A stretch of 64,000 bases of DNA from Ricinus communis (lineage: Eukaryota > Streptophyta > Magnoliopsida > Malpighiales > Euphorbiaceae): positions 9,865,582 through 9,929,581 of the forward strand of contig NC_063262.1 of assembly GCF_019578655.1 (NCBI RefSeq). Direction: 5' to 3'. A model generated the notes under the pieces. That model was not told where the DNA came from, searched no databases, and saw only the letters and a list, made by a program, of their open reading frames with translations. A program made the position numbers and the translations under genes. Positions 1 to 9,720 of the stretch are shown here, piece after piece (position 1 is the first letter of the stretch; each line of letters begins with the position of its first letter).

Positions 1-2
1 AA

Positions 3-722
3 CCTGAGGTCAACAATATGATTGCGGCAACAAAGAGACCAGTCACCTCTATTACACTTGGCGAAATTTGGCAATTCACACTCTCTTCCATTAAGAGATT
101 GTGTGATCAACAAGAGCTATTCAAAAGGTTATCTCAAAGGGATTTGATAGTTCAAAAGGCTTGCAACAAGAACCACCTCAAGATTAAGTGCAAAGCCGCC
201 AACTGCGTCTGTTCAAATTATAAGATGAAGCCTGGACATCATTTCCAGAAATACACGCGCAGCAACAAGAAGTTCAGGGAAAAGACCCCAAAGAGGTTCA
301 AATATTTCCGTAAGAAACGGAATCAAGGGTACAAGTCTGACAGGTGTTTCATCTGTAAAAGAAAGGGACACTATGCAAAAAATTGTCCTAGGAATCCAGA
401 AAAGTCAGCAAAGATGATCCAACAAGTCAGCATGTCTTTATCTCTTCCAGACTCTTTTGAAGTGGAGATAGAATCTCTACTTTCGGAGCAAGAGGATCTT
501 ACCCCAAAAAGCTTATTTGGGTTAGAAATGGAGTTCTCAGACTCCACAGAGTCCTCACAAGAATCTTCTTCAGACCCAGACGATAGTGAAATACCAATCT
601 TGATGATTGATCTGCATGAAGAAAGTCAGGAGAATATTCTGGAAGATGTAATACAATATCCTCTCTCTCCAACCCTACTGTCTTCTTTCTTTGTTTCTTC
701 CCCACCTCTTGAAACTTTTTAA
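3..722 (+). pseudogene. Caulimovirid capsid C terminus with CCHC zinc knuckle (partial)
   Basis: The frame is open to the left edge, so the first visible Met (18) is internal. The N-terminal half is strongly Lys/Arg rich, as expected of a nucleic-acid-binding capsid tail. A knuckle with spacing C-X2-C-X4-H-X4-C lies at 345-386 (first residues CFICKRKGHYAKNC). Downstream is a Glu/Ser/Asp-rich acidic linker (about 430-640) of the kind found before the protease in these polyproteins. The frame ends in TAA at 720-722, before the protease motif, where an intact polyprotein would read through. I infer an inactivating stop. No similar frame lies upstream in the window to show how the protein began. 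Confidence 0.8.
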
Positions 723-1366
723 ATTACTACAAAACCCCCTCCAGTTCCATATATTCCCATACAGATCCTATCTTCAAAATACTCCAAGCTTGTACCAGTA
801 ATAGCTTTCTTTGACACTGGAGCACAAAGAAGCATGATGAACCCAATGGTTCTCCCATCAGAGTATTGGAAGCCCCATGATCAGTTCTTCAGGGCAGCCA
901 ATGGTCAAACCTTCAAAACCACTCTGATCACAAGACAGAAGATCGAAATATAGTTTTTTCCTGATTACGTTGTATGGACGCACATCATTGGTTCGGATCT
1001 TCCAAATAAGGATATCTTGATAGGTTTTGATGTTTATCATCAAGCTCAAAAGCTCCAAATTCTTCAAACTGGCATAAAGTTCGAGAGACAGTTTCGGCCA
1101 TACACTGAAACTTCAAATCTATTTTCTCTGACAGATACTATTCCACCATTCTTACCATACACAGAAAAATTCCTTCAGTTCTGTCTAGAATCTCATTCAC
1201 ATTTTCAACATCCTCTTCCTTTATGGAAAAATCCACAATTCTATATCAGCCTCCCCTTCAAACTTAATGAAGACATTAACCCTACTAAAGCCACACACAT
1301 GGGAATGTCTCCCACAGACCTAGCCCTTGCCCGATCGGGAATGCCCGACCGCTACAGCAAGGCCTA
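723..1366 (+). pseudogene. Caulimovirid aspartic protease region
   Basis: The frame after the 720-722 stop carries the retropepsin-like active site FFDTGA (Asp codon at 813-815), followed by sequence that resembles the protease fold up to about 1050. A TAG at 952-954 interrupts it. The next open stretch (1017-1366) carries the linker into the reverse transcriptase, with short motifs such as LPFKLNEDINPTKA typical of the RT lead-in of caulimovirids. Its frame is lost near 1330-1360, just before the RT core. The catalytic Asp is retained, but the reading frame is not, so no functional protease is expected. Confidence 0.75.
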
Positions 1367-2345
1367 ATTGAACCCACTACTTCACAATGGGCTTGCCAAG
1401 CCTTTTATGTGGAAAAAAGGTCTGAAAGGATTCGAGGAAAAAAGTGGCTTGTCATAGACTACAAGCCCTTAAACCATTTTCTTCAAGACAATAAATTTCC
1501 TCTTCCTCGGATCTCAAATCTCAAAGTCCATATCCAAAAGGCCCAATACTATTCCAAATTTGACCTAAAGGCGGGCTTTTGGCAACTCGGTATCCAAACA
1601 GGAGAGATACAAGATCGCATTTTGTATCCCTAATGCCCAATACCAGTGGACTGTTATGCCCTTTGGGCTCAAGACGGCCCCATCTCAATTTCAGAAGACC
1701 ATGATTGAGATTTTTGGGCCTATCCTTTACTCTTCTTTGATCTACATCGACAACATCCTACTATTCTCAGAAACAGCAGAGGACCACCACCAACTGTTAC
1801 AACAGTTTCTTGCCATCATCCGGAAATATGGCATTATGTCACGGGAAAAGAAGAGCATTATCACAACGAGAAATTGAATTTCTCGGAATGCATTTCAAGA
1901 ATGGCCAGTACACATATGGTCCCCACCTGACAAAGGAACTTGATGATTTTCCGGAAGAGAATTTATCAGTGAAACAAATTCAACAGTTCCTTAGAATCCT
2001 AAACTATGTTCAAGAGGCCATTCCACACCTATCTAGTTACACGTGCCACCTCTCATAGATGCTCAAGAAGAACCCTCCTCTTTGGGGAGCGGAACAAACA
2101 ACAGCTGTCAAAAAACTAAAAGAGCTGGCTCACAATCCGCTACCTCTTACAATCTCGTCAGTAGGAGAACTTATTCTCCAAACAGATGCATCTGACTATG
2201 CATGGGGGGCCATCCTCCTAGAAAAGCTCCACGACAAGGAACAATTATATGGATATGCATCGGGTCAGTTTTTCTCTTCAGAAAAACATTATCACACGAC
2301 CTACAAGGAAATTTTGGCGGTCAAGTACGGGATAAAAAGTTTGAA
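1352..2345 (+). pseudogene. Caulimovirid reverse transcriptase and RNase H
   Basis: RT motifs occur in order: a basic block before LVIDYKPLNHFL (about 1449-1484), then FDLKAGFWQLGI (1560-1595), then MPFGLKTAPSQFQ (about 1656-1694), then YIDNILLF (1743-1766). The polymerase box, normally Y-x-D-D, reads YIDN, so the second catalytic Asp is changed. RNase H follows with LQTDASDYAWGAIL (about 2175-2215), which holds the first catalytic Asp. Stops at 1631-1633, 1875-1877 and 2056-2058 and frame changes split the region into several short open stretches. The family is clear from motif order; function is not expected. Confidence 0.85.
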
Positions 2346-2380
2346 TTCTTCCCGATTGACAAAGACTTCCCCGGTTCGGG

Positions 2381-2602
2381 ATGGACAACTCTTCCTTCCC
2401 AAAGATTCTTGAATCCAACCAGAAGACTTTGCCTGAGCCCCAACTATTGCGTTTAAAGTCATGGTTCAACAGGTATGATTTTAAGGTTAAGCATATAAAA
2501 GGGATAAGAAACCTAATCCCAGATTTCTTATCCAGATTTTCCAAACCTCAGAATCAGCCTATAGTCCTTCTCACCTCTACCATAAATCTCCCCATAATTT
2601 TT
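2381..2602 (+). pseudogene. End of caulimovirid RNase H domain
   Basis: After a frame change near 2345-2385 the RNase H tail resumes with a LLRLKSWF stretch and ends in GIRNLIPDFLSRF (about 2500-2540), which is the usual C-terminal signature (N-x-x-x-D-x-L-S-R) of caulimovirid and gypsy RNase H domains. The frame stays open into the ORF that begins at 2603, so the two could be read as one 343-codon frame. I separate them because the RNase H domain ends here and a Met in good position starts the next stretch. Confidence 0.7.
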
Positions 2603-3412
2603 ATGGCTTCTTCATCTTCCAGAACCAACCTGCAACCTCCTTCACCATCAGATCTTCCCAACAACCTGACAACCAAACAAGTCACTCACTTTGCCCGGAA
2701 CATGATATTCCATTATTTGGCAACTTTTCAACAAACCTTCTCACTCCCAATACAAACCAACTTCTTCTTTCCAGACTACCCTTGGTGTCTGATTTATCAC
2801 TTATCTCCTGAACATCCAAAGCATGAAAGTGAGTTATGGTTTCTATGGTGCCTATCTACAGTCTGTCATCATGTTATAGAAGTGCTCATTATGAATCTTT
2901 TACACTTCTTCAACAATGAAGCAAACTCAGGGTCATATCCATGGAGATTCCTTACCTGGTTCAAAATTCCATATCAATGGATAGGAGATCTCTTTAAACT
3001 TATCCATGAGCATCGGTTATTCTCAGACAATATTTCCAAAGCTTCGGAATACCATGCTATTTTCATATTACACAGGCCCTATCTCCGACTGACAGAAAAC
3101 ACATATGCAACCCATAATATCTGTTACCATTGGAGAACACTTAATAGTCCTCTACATCTTGCTTCACCAGCAATCACAGAAGACCTAAAACAGGCCCTGC
3201 AATACAGAAATGAATCAAGGATGACTAATGTCTCAACACCATTAGTATGTACATTCAATGGACATCAATCAACTGGACAATCCATTGAACATTTCTGTTC
3301 CTCTGATCTTCCAACTCCACTGGATGACCCTACCTTAACCAGGGCACAACAAGAAGCTCTCATGCAAGACTCCCAGCCAATGGATGATAATCAATATGAC
3401 GATATTTTCTGA
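2603..3412 (+). CDS. 269-codon ORF downstream of the viral RNase H, unknown function
   Basis: An uninterrupted frame of 269 codons follows RNase H, starting MASSSSRTN and ending QPMDDNQYDDIF. The N terminus is Ser/Pro-rich and low complexity; the middle is rich in Trp, His, Phe and Leu (for example YPWCLIYHL, WFLWCLSTVCHHV) and looks like a globular fold; the C terminus is acidic. I recognise no enzymatic motif. In caulimovirids this place can hold a transactivator/inclusion-body protein or a genus-specific ORF, and either is possible. It is notable that it has no stop while the RT and protease have several. Whether any protein is made is unknown. Confidence 0.5.
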   Translation: MASSSSRTNLQPPSPSDLPNNLTTKQVTHFARNMIFHYLATFQQTFSLPIQTNFFFPDYPWCLIYHLSPEHPKHESELWFLWCLSTVCHHVIEVLIMNLLHFFNNEANSGSYPWRFLTWFKIPYQWIGDLFKLIHEHRLFSDNISKASEYHAIFILHRPYLRLTENTYATHNICYHWRTLNSPLHLASPAITEDLKQALQYRNESRMTNVSTPLVCTFNGHQSTGQSIEHFCSSDLPTPLDDPTLTRAQQEALMQDSQPMDDNQYDDIF

Positions 3413-3445
3413 GCATGTGAAGCTGTCGGCCACTCTTATTACTTT

Positions 3446-3598
3446 AAGTGAATTATTGTATATTGTCCTATCAGGCATGTGAATGTATTATTTGACCTAT
3501 TAGGTATGTGATTGGAGTGAATTATTGTATATTGTCCTATTAGGCATGTGATATGTGAGTGGAGTGAATTATTGTTTATGGTCCTATTAGGCATGTGA
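3446..3598 (+). repeat. Four direct repeats upstream of the caulimovirid promoter
   Basis: A unit of about 36 bp, GTGAATTATTGTATATTGTC then CTATTAGGCATGTGA, occurs at about 3448-3481, 3482-3511 (shorter and degenerate), 3515-3551 and 3562-3598. It sits 70-220 bp upstream of the TATA box of the viral promoter. Tandem enhancer-like repeats in this position are known from several pararetrovirus promoters; an enhancer role here is inference. A short ORF on the minus strand is only the repeat read backwards. Confidence 0.75.
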
Positions 3599-3669
3599 GT
3601 GGAGGATGAGTGGAATGAGTGGGATCCCCACTTAGCCTCCTTTTGTATTCTTGTTGAGACTCTCCTCCC

Positions 3670-3677
3670 TATATAAG
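3670..3677 (+). promoter_or_regulatory. TATA box of a putative pregenomic RNA promoter
   Basis: TATATAAG lies in a CT-rich setting (CTCCTCCC before, GGGG after) 258 bp beyond the stop of the last viral ORF, which is where a caulimovirid pregenomic promoter belongs. Transcription would start near 3700 and run rightward. An AATAAA (3692-3697) lies close downstream and could be the polyadenylation signal, though it is nearer the TATA box than usual. A weak match to the initiator tRNA primer site (TGGTATGATCCA, 3828-3839) follows at a plausible distance but matches only 8 of 12 bases. Confidence 0.55.
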
Positions 3678-3760
3678 GGGAAGTCATTCTAAATAAAAAT
3701 CAGGCAAGTTCCCATTAAACAATTTCTTACTCTTTATATTTCTTACTCTCTCATGGCCTT

Positions 3761-4315
3761 CTAAACTCTTCCCCTCTCTTCTCCTCGATCCAATGGCAAT
3801 GAACTAATAGTTGCTACGATCTGTTTCTGGTATGATCCAAAAGGGCTAACTCGGCTATAGAAATCCAAAAGAGCAGAAAGACCCCCCATGGCGAGGTGCC
3901 TCTTTGTGGTCTTAGCTTGAGGATATTCACATGCCTTGAGTTTACAGCATGAGGACTATACCATGAACATATTAAATATTATATTTATATTAATTAATTA
4001 ATTATTAAATATCTATGATAAAAAACTGATTAATGAAAGCCATGGCACATATGATTAATTTTAACTATGGTGAATTGAGTTTATCTGATTTTTTTTTCGA
4101 TATTTATATATTATCACCATGACTTTAGGAATGCTAATTCGCCAAAATCAACTTAATATATTATAAGATATGATTGTAATAAAAAGAAATAATTAGGATT
4201 TTACATGAGAAATAAGGTTTGAGCTAAAAATTTCTTTAATAGGTGACATTGTTTGACGAGCAGTGCGCTAATTGGCGGGAGTAAACTCAATGCAAGACCG
4301 ATAGGTCACATGGCT
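3761..4315. other. Gene-free stretch between the viral fragment and the acyl-CoA ligase
   Basis: The first 200 bp may be the viral leader (non-coding, moderately GC). From about 3960 the sequence is AT-rich with no coding signal or recognisable repeat. It holds the 3' flank of the minus-strand acyl-activating gene. Confidence 0.6.
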
Positions 4316-5980
4316 TCACAAGCAACTAACTCTGGAGGAGCCCATGGCTCTGGCCATATCTCTTAGCACAAATTTCTTTATCTTACCAGTAGAAGTTTTG
4401 GGCAATTCTCCCTTAATTACAACGACCATTTTAGGCACCATGAAATGAGGCATCCTAGCCCTGCAATATTCAATTATCTTCTTCTCTATCATTGCCTGAT
4501 CAATCAAGCCATTACCACTATCCTTCAAACTCACGAACGCACAAGGTGTCTCACCCCAAAATTCATCTGGTCTAGCCACCACTGCAGCCTCCTTGATATC
4601 TGGATGTGTATACAGCACGGACTCGACTTCTACACTGCTCACATCTTTAGATCGATCTTTAATCTCTAAATAACCATCTGGATGCATTACACCTACATCT
4701 CCTGTAAAGAACCAACCATCATCATTCATTTGCTTTGAGGTGGTTTCTGGATTCTTCAGATAACCCAACATTATGCACCCACCTCGCAGAACAATCTCAC
4801 CTAGAGATAGCCCATCTCGTTTTACGCTTTTCCCTGTCTCAGGATCCAGTACATCTACTTCTATCATTCCTATGGTTCTTACTCCTTGTCTTGCTTTTAG
4901 TCTTGCTCTTTCTGTTGCTGGAAACTGATTCCACTTTGATTTCCATGCACATGAGACGACAGTTCCACCAGTTTCTGTCATTCCGTAACCGTGACTTACT
5001 ATAAAACCTAAAGACTCCGTCCGGGAGAGTACAGAAGCCGGCGGTGGAGCTCCGGCTGTGAGTATGTGCACAGGGTTTTTAAGGGTGGGAGTTTGACTGT
5101 TGTCATCTGTTGGAGAATAATTGTTTGATAACATGTTCAGCACTACAGGTGCTGCACACATGTGAGTAACATTATGCTTTTTTATCAAACGATAAATTGT
5201 AGGTCCATCAAATTTTCTGAGACAGATATTAACCCCACCCACCACTGCCAAGCTCCATGGATAGTTCCATCCGTTGGAGTGAAACATGGGCAGGGTCCAC
5301 AAAAATACTGGTTGATTCGGTACAAACCAATCAATAAGACCATTAATGGCTGAAATGAAAGAACCCCTATGGCAATGAACCACACCCTTAGGGGATGAAG
5401 TAGTACCTGAAGTGTAGTTCAGCACAATTGGGTCCCATTCACTAATTGGTCGGACCCACTTGAAGCTAGGATCACCCTTTATCACCAGTCCTTCGTACGT
5501 GTCAATGAACTGGTCAATGGCTGGTGATGAATTGACCTCGTCGTCTGCAACGAGAACAAGAGCTGGCGGTTTGGCATCTGGTGGAAAAAGAGCGATGGCG
5601 TCAAGAACCAAGGATACACACAGGTTGTCAACAAAGAGAAGCTCCGATTCGCCATGTTGGAGTAGAACAGAGATTGTACGTGCATCCAGACGAATGTTGA
5701 TGGTGTTGAGGACAGCACCAGCCATGGGGACAGCGAAGTGAAGCTCGTACATGGCGGGGACGTTGGGGGCCAAAACGGAGACGACATGGCCTCTGCTGAT
5801 GCCTAGAGAGGAAAGAGATGAGGCAAGTTTAATACATCTATGGTAGGTCTGAGACCAAGTGTAAGTGGTATTATCATAGATGATTGATGGGCAATCATCG
5901 TAAACTGTCGCTGCTCTTTCTATAAAGCTAAGTGGGGTTAGAGGAGATGTGTTAGCTGGCCCTGGTTTCAGGTCCTCCAT
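4316..5980 (-). CDS. Peroxisomal-type acyl-activating enzyme (AMP-dependent acyl-CoA ligase)
   Basis: A single uninterrupted frame of 554 codons. The start is taken at the Met beginning MEDLKPGPANTSPLTP, which aligns with plant relatives; an in-frame Met 12 codons upstream adds only a Phe-rich stretch. Enzymes of this clade (AAE11/AAE12, petunia cinnamate:CoA ligase) adenylate a carboxylic acid and transfer it to CoA, mostly in peroxisomes. Seen in order: phosphate loop YTSGTTSSPKGV (about residue 187), SHGYGMTETGG (about 327), WFFTGDVG (about 423), EIKDRSKDV (about 440) and PKTSTGKIKK (about 523) with the catalytic Lys of the C-terminal subdomain. Odd points: after DRSKD the usual IIISGGENI stretch is missing (about 8 residues, in frame), which removes most of the A8 hinge loop; and the C terminus is SCL, near but not equal to a standard PTS1. 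Substrate not determinable. The family is certain; activity is uncertain. Confidence 0.92.
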   Translation of the reverse strand: MEDLKPGPANTSPLTPLSFIERAATVYDDCPSIIYDNTTYTWSQTYHRCIKLASSLSSLGISRGHVVSVLAPNVPAMYELHFAVPMAGAVLNTINIRLDARTISVLLQHGESELLFVDNLCVSLVLDAIALFPPDAKPPALVLVADDEVNSSPAIDQFIDTYEGLVIKGDPSFKWVRPISEWDPIVLNYTSGTTSSPKGVVHCHRGSFISAINGLIDWFVPNQPVFLWTLPMFHSNGWNYPWSLAVVGGVNICLRKFDGPTIYRLIKKHNVTHMCAAPVVLNMLSNNYSPTDDNSQTPTLKNPVHILTAGAPPPASVLSRTESLGFIVSHGYGMTETGGTVVSCAWKSKWNQFPATERARLKARQGVRTIGMIEVDVLDPETGKSVKRDGLSLGEIVLRGGCIMLGYLKNPETTSKQMNDDGWFFTGDVGVMHPDGYLEIKDRSKDVSSVEVESVLYTHPDIKEAAVVARPDEFWGETPCAFVSLKDSGNGLIDQAMIEKKIIEYCRARMPHFMVPKMVVVIKGELPKTSTGKIKKFVLRDMARAMGSSRVSCL

Positions 5981-7588
5981 TGTAGAGATGACGATGAAGA
6001 AGAAGAAGAAAGTCAATAACGTTTGAGGAAACTTATATTGTATCCATACAAACTTAAGGATTTCTTTTCTTATATATTGATTGTAAATTACGATGAATTT
6101 CTTATTTATATATTAAAAAATTGTAGTTGAGAATTTATATTCATATATCTATTGCAAATTGTTGTTAACAATTCAAATAGGAACAATATAATATTAATCA
6201 TTTGTATTGACCAACGTCTTAATTAAGCATACGGATGTAGTTAGCTTATTAAAGAAACTTGCACCACACCTACTATTTTTAAAATTATTAAGATTTAATA
6301 ATAAAATGTTTTAAAATTTTCATAACAGTAGATGATATTGTGGAATATATGATTTCTTTTTAACTTCTAAAACTAATACTTAGAAATTGGAATATTGATA
6401 CAATGATTTTAAGGCATGTTAAATCACTCTGAAAAAAACAAAGGCATGCTATCTTCAGATTTTTGCTCATGCAGATGCCTTTTCGTCTACCTTCTGAAGA
6501 CTCTGAACAGCTTGTGCTTAATTGGAAGGATGACCTAAGAAAAAAGCCAAGTTCATAGCTAAAGCACCAATGGAATATTAACTTATGCAATATTCATAAT
6601 AGCAGACCCCTCAAAGTATAACTTATGCATTATTCAAAAGAAAAACTGATATAGCAAAAGATTTAATGAAAAGATATTACATACAAATTAAAGTTCATAT
6701 TTTTATTAGTTTTTTGATTCAAATATGAATATTAGATAAATAAATATTAAAATTTGTTAGATTCAAAAAATATTGAAAATTGTATAATAAAAAGAAATCA
6801 ATTTTTTTAAAAAAAACTTATTAATCTTAATAATAATTTGATATACTAATTTTGCTTATGTTTATATTTATAGAATTTATGAAGTTATTTTAACATTAAA
6901 GTTAATATTATTTATCCTTTGAGATTTGGTTTAATACATAAGTCGGTTCCTGCATTTTTTATTATATCAAAACCCACTTGAGTTTTAATAAAACTAACTA
7001 TTATCCCATTCCGTATTAGTTGAAGGACTAAACTGATAATTTAAGATTATAATTTGATATATAAATTTATTATTAAATATCAAACTTGTACAAAATTAAT
7101 TTTATTATCAAATTAAAATAAAATGTTATTTTTAATACAAGTTAGTTTAGTATCTAATTAAGATAGTAAATTTAATATTCTTTTACTTATTATCTTTTAT
7201 TTGTTTGGCCTAATTACCTAAAAAAAACTTGAACTTTGAGCATTTTTTTTTCTAATTTATCCAATCTTTTCAAAAATTCCATAGCAACTCATAAGGTTTC
7301 AATTTTTCTTCTATTATAGGATTCCGACAGTTTTAAATTGATAATTTGGTGAGAGTAGCTGATGTGGCACCAGAGTCGATTAACATACAATAAACCAAAA
7401 GAAAACACAAGCCACCTAAGCAAAATGATAAATTGACATGGCCATTAAGCAAAATACTGTGTTTTAGTGTTTGAATCAGAACACACAGTTTCAAGTTATA
7501 ACCAAGGGTTTTTGAAGGTTTATTTCATTTTACAAATAGTCTTCTTCTTCTTATCTCCATATAGAAATCCTCATATTAAAAAAAGAAA
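5981..7588. other. AT-rich intergenic region with the acyl-CoA ligase promoter
   Basis: No coding signal. A TATA-like AATATATAAG on the minus strand (6069-6078) lies about 90 bp upstream of the ligase start and is a reasonable promoter element. The rest is AT-rich. The stretch from about 6920 to 7500 has phrases such as 'expected-start' runs of low complexity and reads like an old repeat flank of the GRF gene, but I cannot name it. Confidence 0.5.
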
Positions 7589-8132
7589 ATGGCAAGTCAA
7601 AACACTAACGGGAGTTATAATTCCGTGAATTACATGGCTACACCAAGGTGCAGACATGGTCTAACAGATTTGCTAACTTCATGGAGCCTTGATAATCCTT
7701 TTTGGAGATTTTTCAAATGTCCTTTAAGGCAAACAACAAGTGACTATAATTTCTTTCGATGGATTGAGGGACCTTACAATGGAATGGTGAAGGAGATGCT
7801 TATTGATCTTTTGACGAAGAAGAAATATTTGGAAGAAACTCTAAAGATTCAAACTCGTCAGAATGATTTGCTAGAGAAAAAGCTAGAATTTAATGAAGAA
7901 GAGCATCATGCTATCTCAGTGGAGCTTGAAAAGGATTTTGAAAAATAATGCAATTTTGAAGATGAAGATCATGAATTTTTAATTGGAAAATAAAAGATTG
8001 ATTCAAAAATGTGCCCAAATGAAAAAGAAAATTACCTTACTTCATTGTGTGTTTGTGTTTCTTGCAATTATAATTTTTACATGTTTACTTGGTAGGCAAA
8101 AGAAAAACAATTTGGGATTTCCTATTGTGTGA
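7589..8132 (+). pseudogene. Small GRF-zinc-finger, coiled-coil, membrane-anchored protein gene (broken)
   Basis: The first 119 codons start MASQNTNGSYN and carry a zf-GRF domain (about residues 20-62: PRCRHGLTDLLTSWS, NPFWRFFKCP, then FFRWIEG). The third zinc ligand position, usually Cys before the FF-W motif, is Tyr, so zinc binding is doubtful. A Lys/Glu-rich coiled coil follows. The frame stops at 7946-7948 inside an A-run (GAAAAATAA). In the +1 frame the coil goes on (LKMKIMN, one TAA, LENKRLIQKCAQMKKK) and ends in a hydrophobic segment CVFVFLAIIIFTCLLG plus a short basic tail, stop at 8130-8132. GRF, coil and C-terminal membrane anchor is the usual architecture of this plant family (At4g04775-like). 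I infer one frameshift plus one stop, hence a pseudogene, or a truncated soluble version. Confidence 0.7.
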
Positions 8133-8258
8133 TGCTTATTTAACTGAATGAAATGAGAAGATCTTGAGTCAAACAAAATTAGATACATAAAAATTCTTAG
8201 TTTCAAAAAATATTTTGCCACACTGCTTATGCAGAAACCAAAATGCACTAAATTTTAT

Positions 8259-8430
8259 ACCTAGACAGGTAAGGTATTAAATGCCACAAAATATAAAATA
8301 TTGTTTAATAATTAAACCTAAACAGCTAAGGCACCTAGTACCACAAAGTACAAAATATTGTATCATTTTTAAACCTAAACAACTAAGGCACCAAATGCTA
8401 CAAAGTACAAAATATTATTCAATGCAAACC
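8259..8430 (+). repeat. Three tandem copies of a 57-bp unit
   Basis: Copies begin at 8259, 8316 and 8373, each starting ACCTAAACAGCTAAGGCAC or close to it, and containing CACAAAGTACAAAATATT. The period is exactly 57 bp. No coding meaning; short ORFs across it arise from the repeat. Confidence 0.85.
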
Positions 8431-9720
8431 CTATTTACATTCAATAGGGTGACTAGTACATATTCATATTTCAATCAGCATGATTTCCTGTTGCTTCTCC
8501 TGTGACAAAATTTTTTTGATTGCTAATGTAATTGCCAACTACTTGAAAAGTTGTTGGTGGTAGATTTTGTGTGTTACTTAGAAAAAGACATCTTGCCAAT
8601 GGTTGCATAGCAATGGTGATTATGTTTCATTCATTTTTGTAGTAATATAATTATTGAATGCGTCCAATAATATTTATTAAAGACTCTTTTCTTAAGAATT
8701 GAGAATAAGTGATAAATGATCTTTAGTATAAATATTATAAATAGTTCTTGGTTTCTAGGATTAAATATTGAACATCTTTAATTCGAAAGACCAACATATG
8801 TGTTTAATCTTATAATTAGTATGAGATACTAATATTTGTTGGATGGTGAGTCTCACACCATTTAGTATGAGTTATTATGTTATCATCATGGATTAGTTGT
8901 GAGACATGTAGACTGAACATGACTTGAAGAAATAATAAATTATATGGATGATTTACTTAAGTCATTGATTCATTATTAAGTTATGATGGTGTAACTAATC
9001 CTTTAACCAAAGGTGATAAAGTTGTCTCATGTATATGTAATTGGAATTTGCTTATGCTTTAGGTATCCGTCCATAACTAGAATGGGTACTTGTAGATAGT
9101 GGCTCCAGTTGTATATGCATGGAGGCAGGTGTTCATCAATAAAGAATTCATTATCTTGAGTAAACAAGGAGAATATCTTATGCGGTATGATAACATCTTG
9201 ACTAAAAAATCCTTGGCCGAGGTAATTACTATTAGTGGAAAAAAAGTGTTTACACATTAATCATATTTAGTCAAGATGTTTCTTGGATTTGGTCATAGAA
9301 TCGAGTTAGTGGATTTGACTACTCCATGATCCTTACTTGATGAGGATATTGTTCAATGGAAGGATTTAATTACATGGTAACCATAAATAAAGGATACATG
9401 GATAATCAATATCTTTATAATTAATTAGGTAATTATAATATGTTGTCAGAGTCGCTTATAATTTACGGAAACGATTAAGAGGCAATTGATTAATTATTCT
9501 GTTAGTTGATTGTGTTTTAATTAATATTAAAGAGTTTAATATTATATTTCCATTGTCAATTAATAATAAACCTAGAAAGTCACACACGTTAAGGTCAACT
9601 CAAGCATGGCGATAGACTTGACTTATAGCTCAAGTAGGAACATTAGCATCTTCTGAAGTTAAAGTCCATAAATATCTAATTAATGATAATATATAATATA
9701 TAAGTGTTATATACTGAAGA
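8431..9720. other. Gene-free stretch, probable old repeat
   Basis: No coding signal. From about 8640 to 9640 the sequence resembles decayed LTR or non-autonomous retroelement DNA (long runs of unique AT-rich sequence with short phrases such as GGAAGGATTTAATTACATGG and TTTACGGAAACGATTAAGAG). I could find neither a paired copy in the window nor a terminal duplication, so the identity is left open. Confidence 0.4.

Larger units (their letters stand above)
1..3760 (+). mobile_element. Endogenous caulimovirid (pararetrovirus) fragment
   Basis: The order of parts is that of Caulimoviridae: a basic capsid C terminus with a CCHC knuckle, an aspartic protease with a DTG motif, RT, RNase H, a further ORF, then a TATA-type promoter. 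There is no integrase, which separates it from Ty3/gypsy elements. The copy starts beyond the left window edge, so the movement protein and most of the capsid region are not visible. It is broken by stops at 720-722 and 952-954, a frame change near 1330-1360 and further breaks in RT and RNase H, so it is an old nuclear integrant and not an active virus. The single-polyprotein look suits florendovirus or petuvirus relatives, but the genus call is a guess. Confidence 0.85.

Noticed and set aside
3439..3687. 82-codon minus-strand ORF
   Set aside because: It is the direct-repeat array of the viral promoter read backwards.
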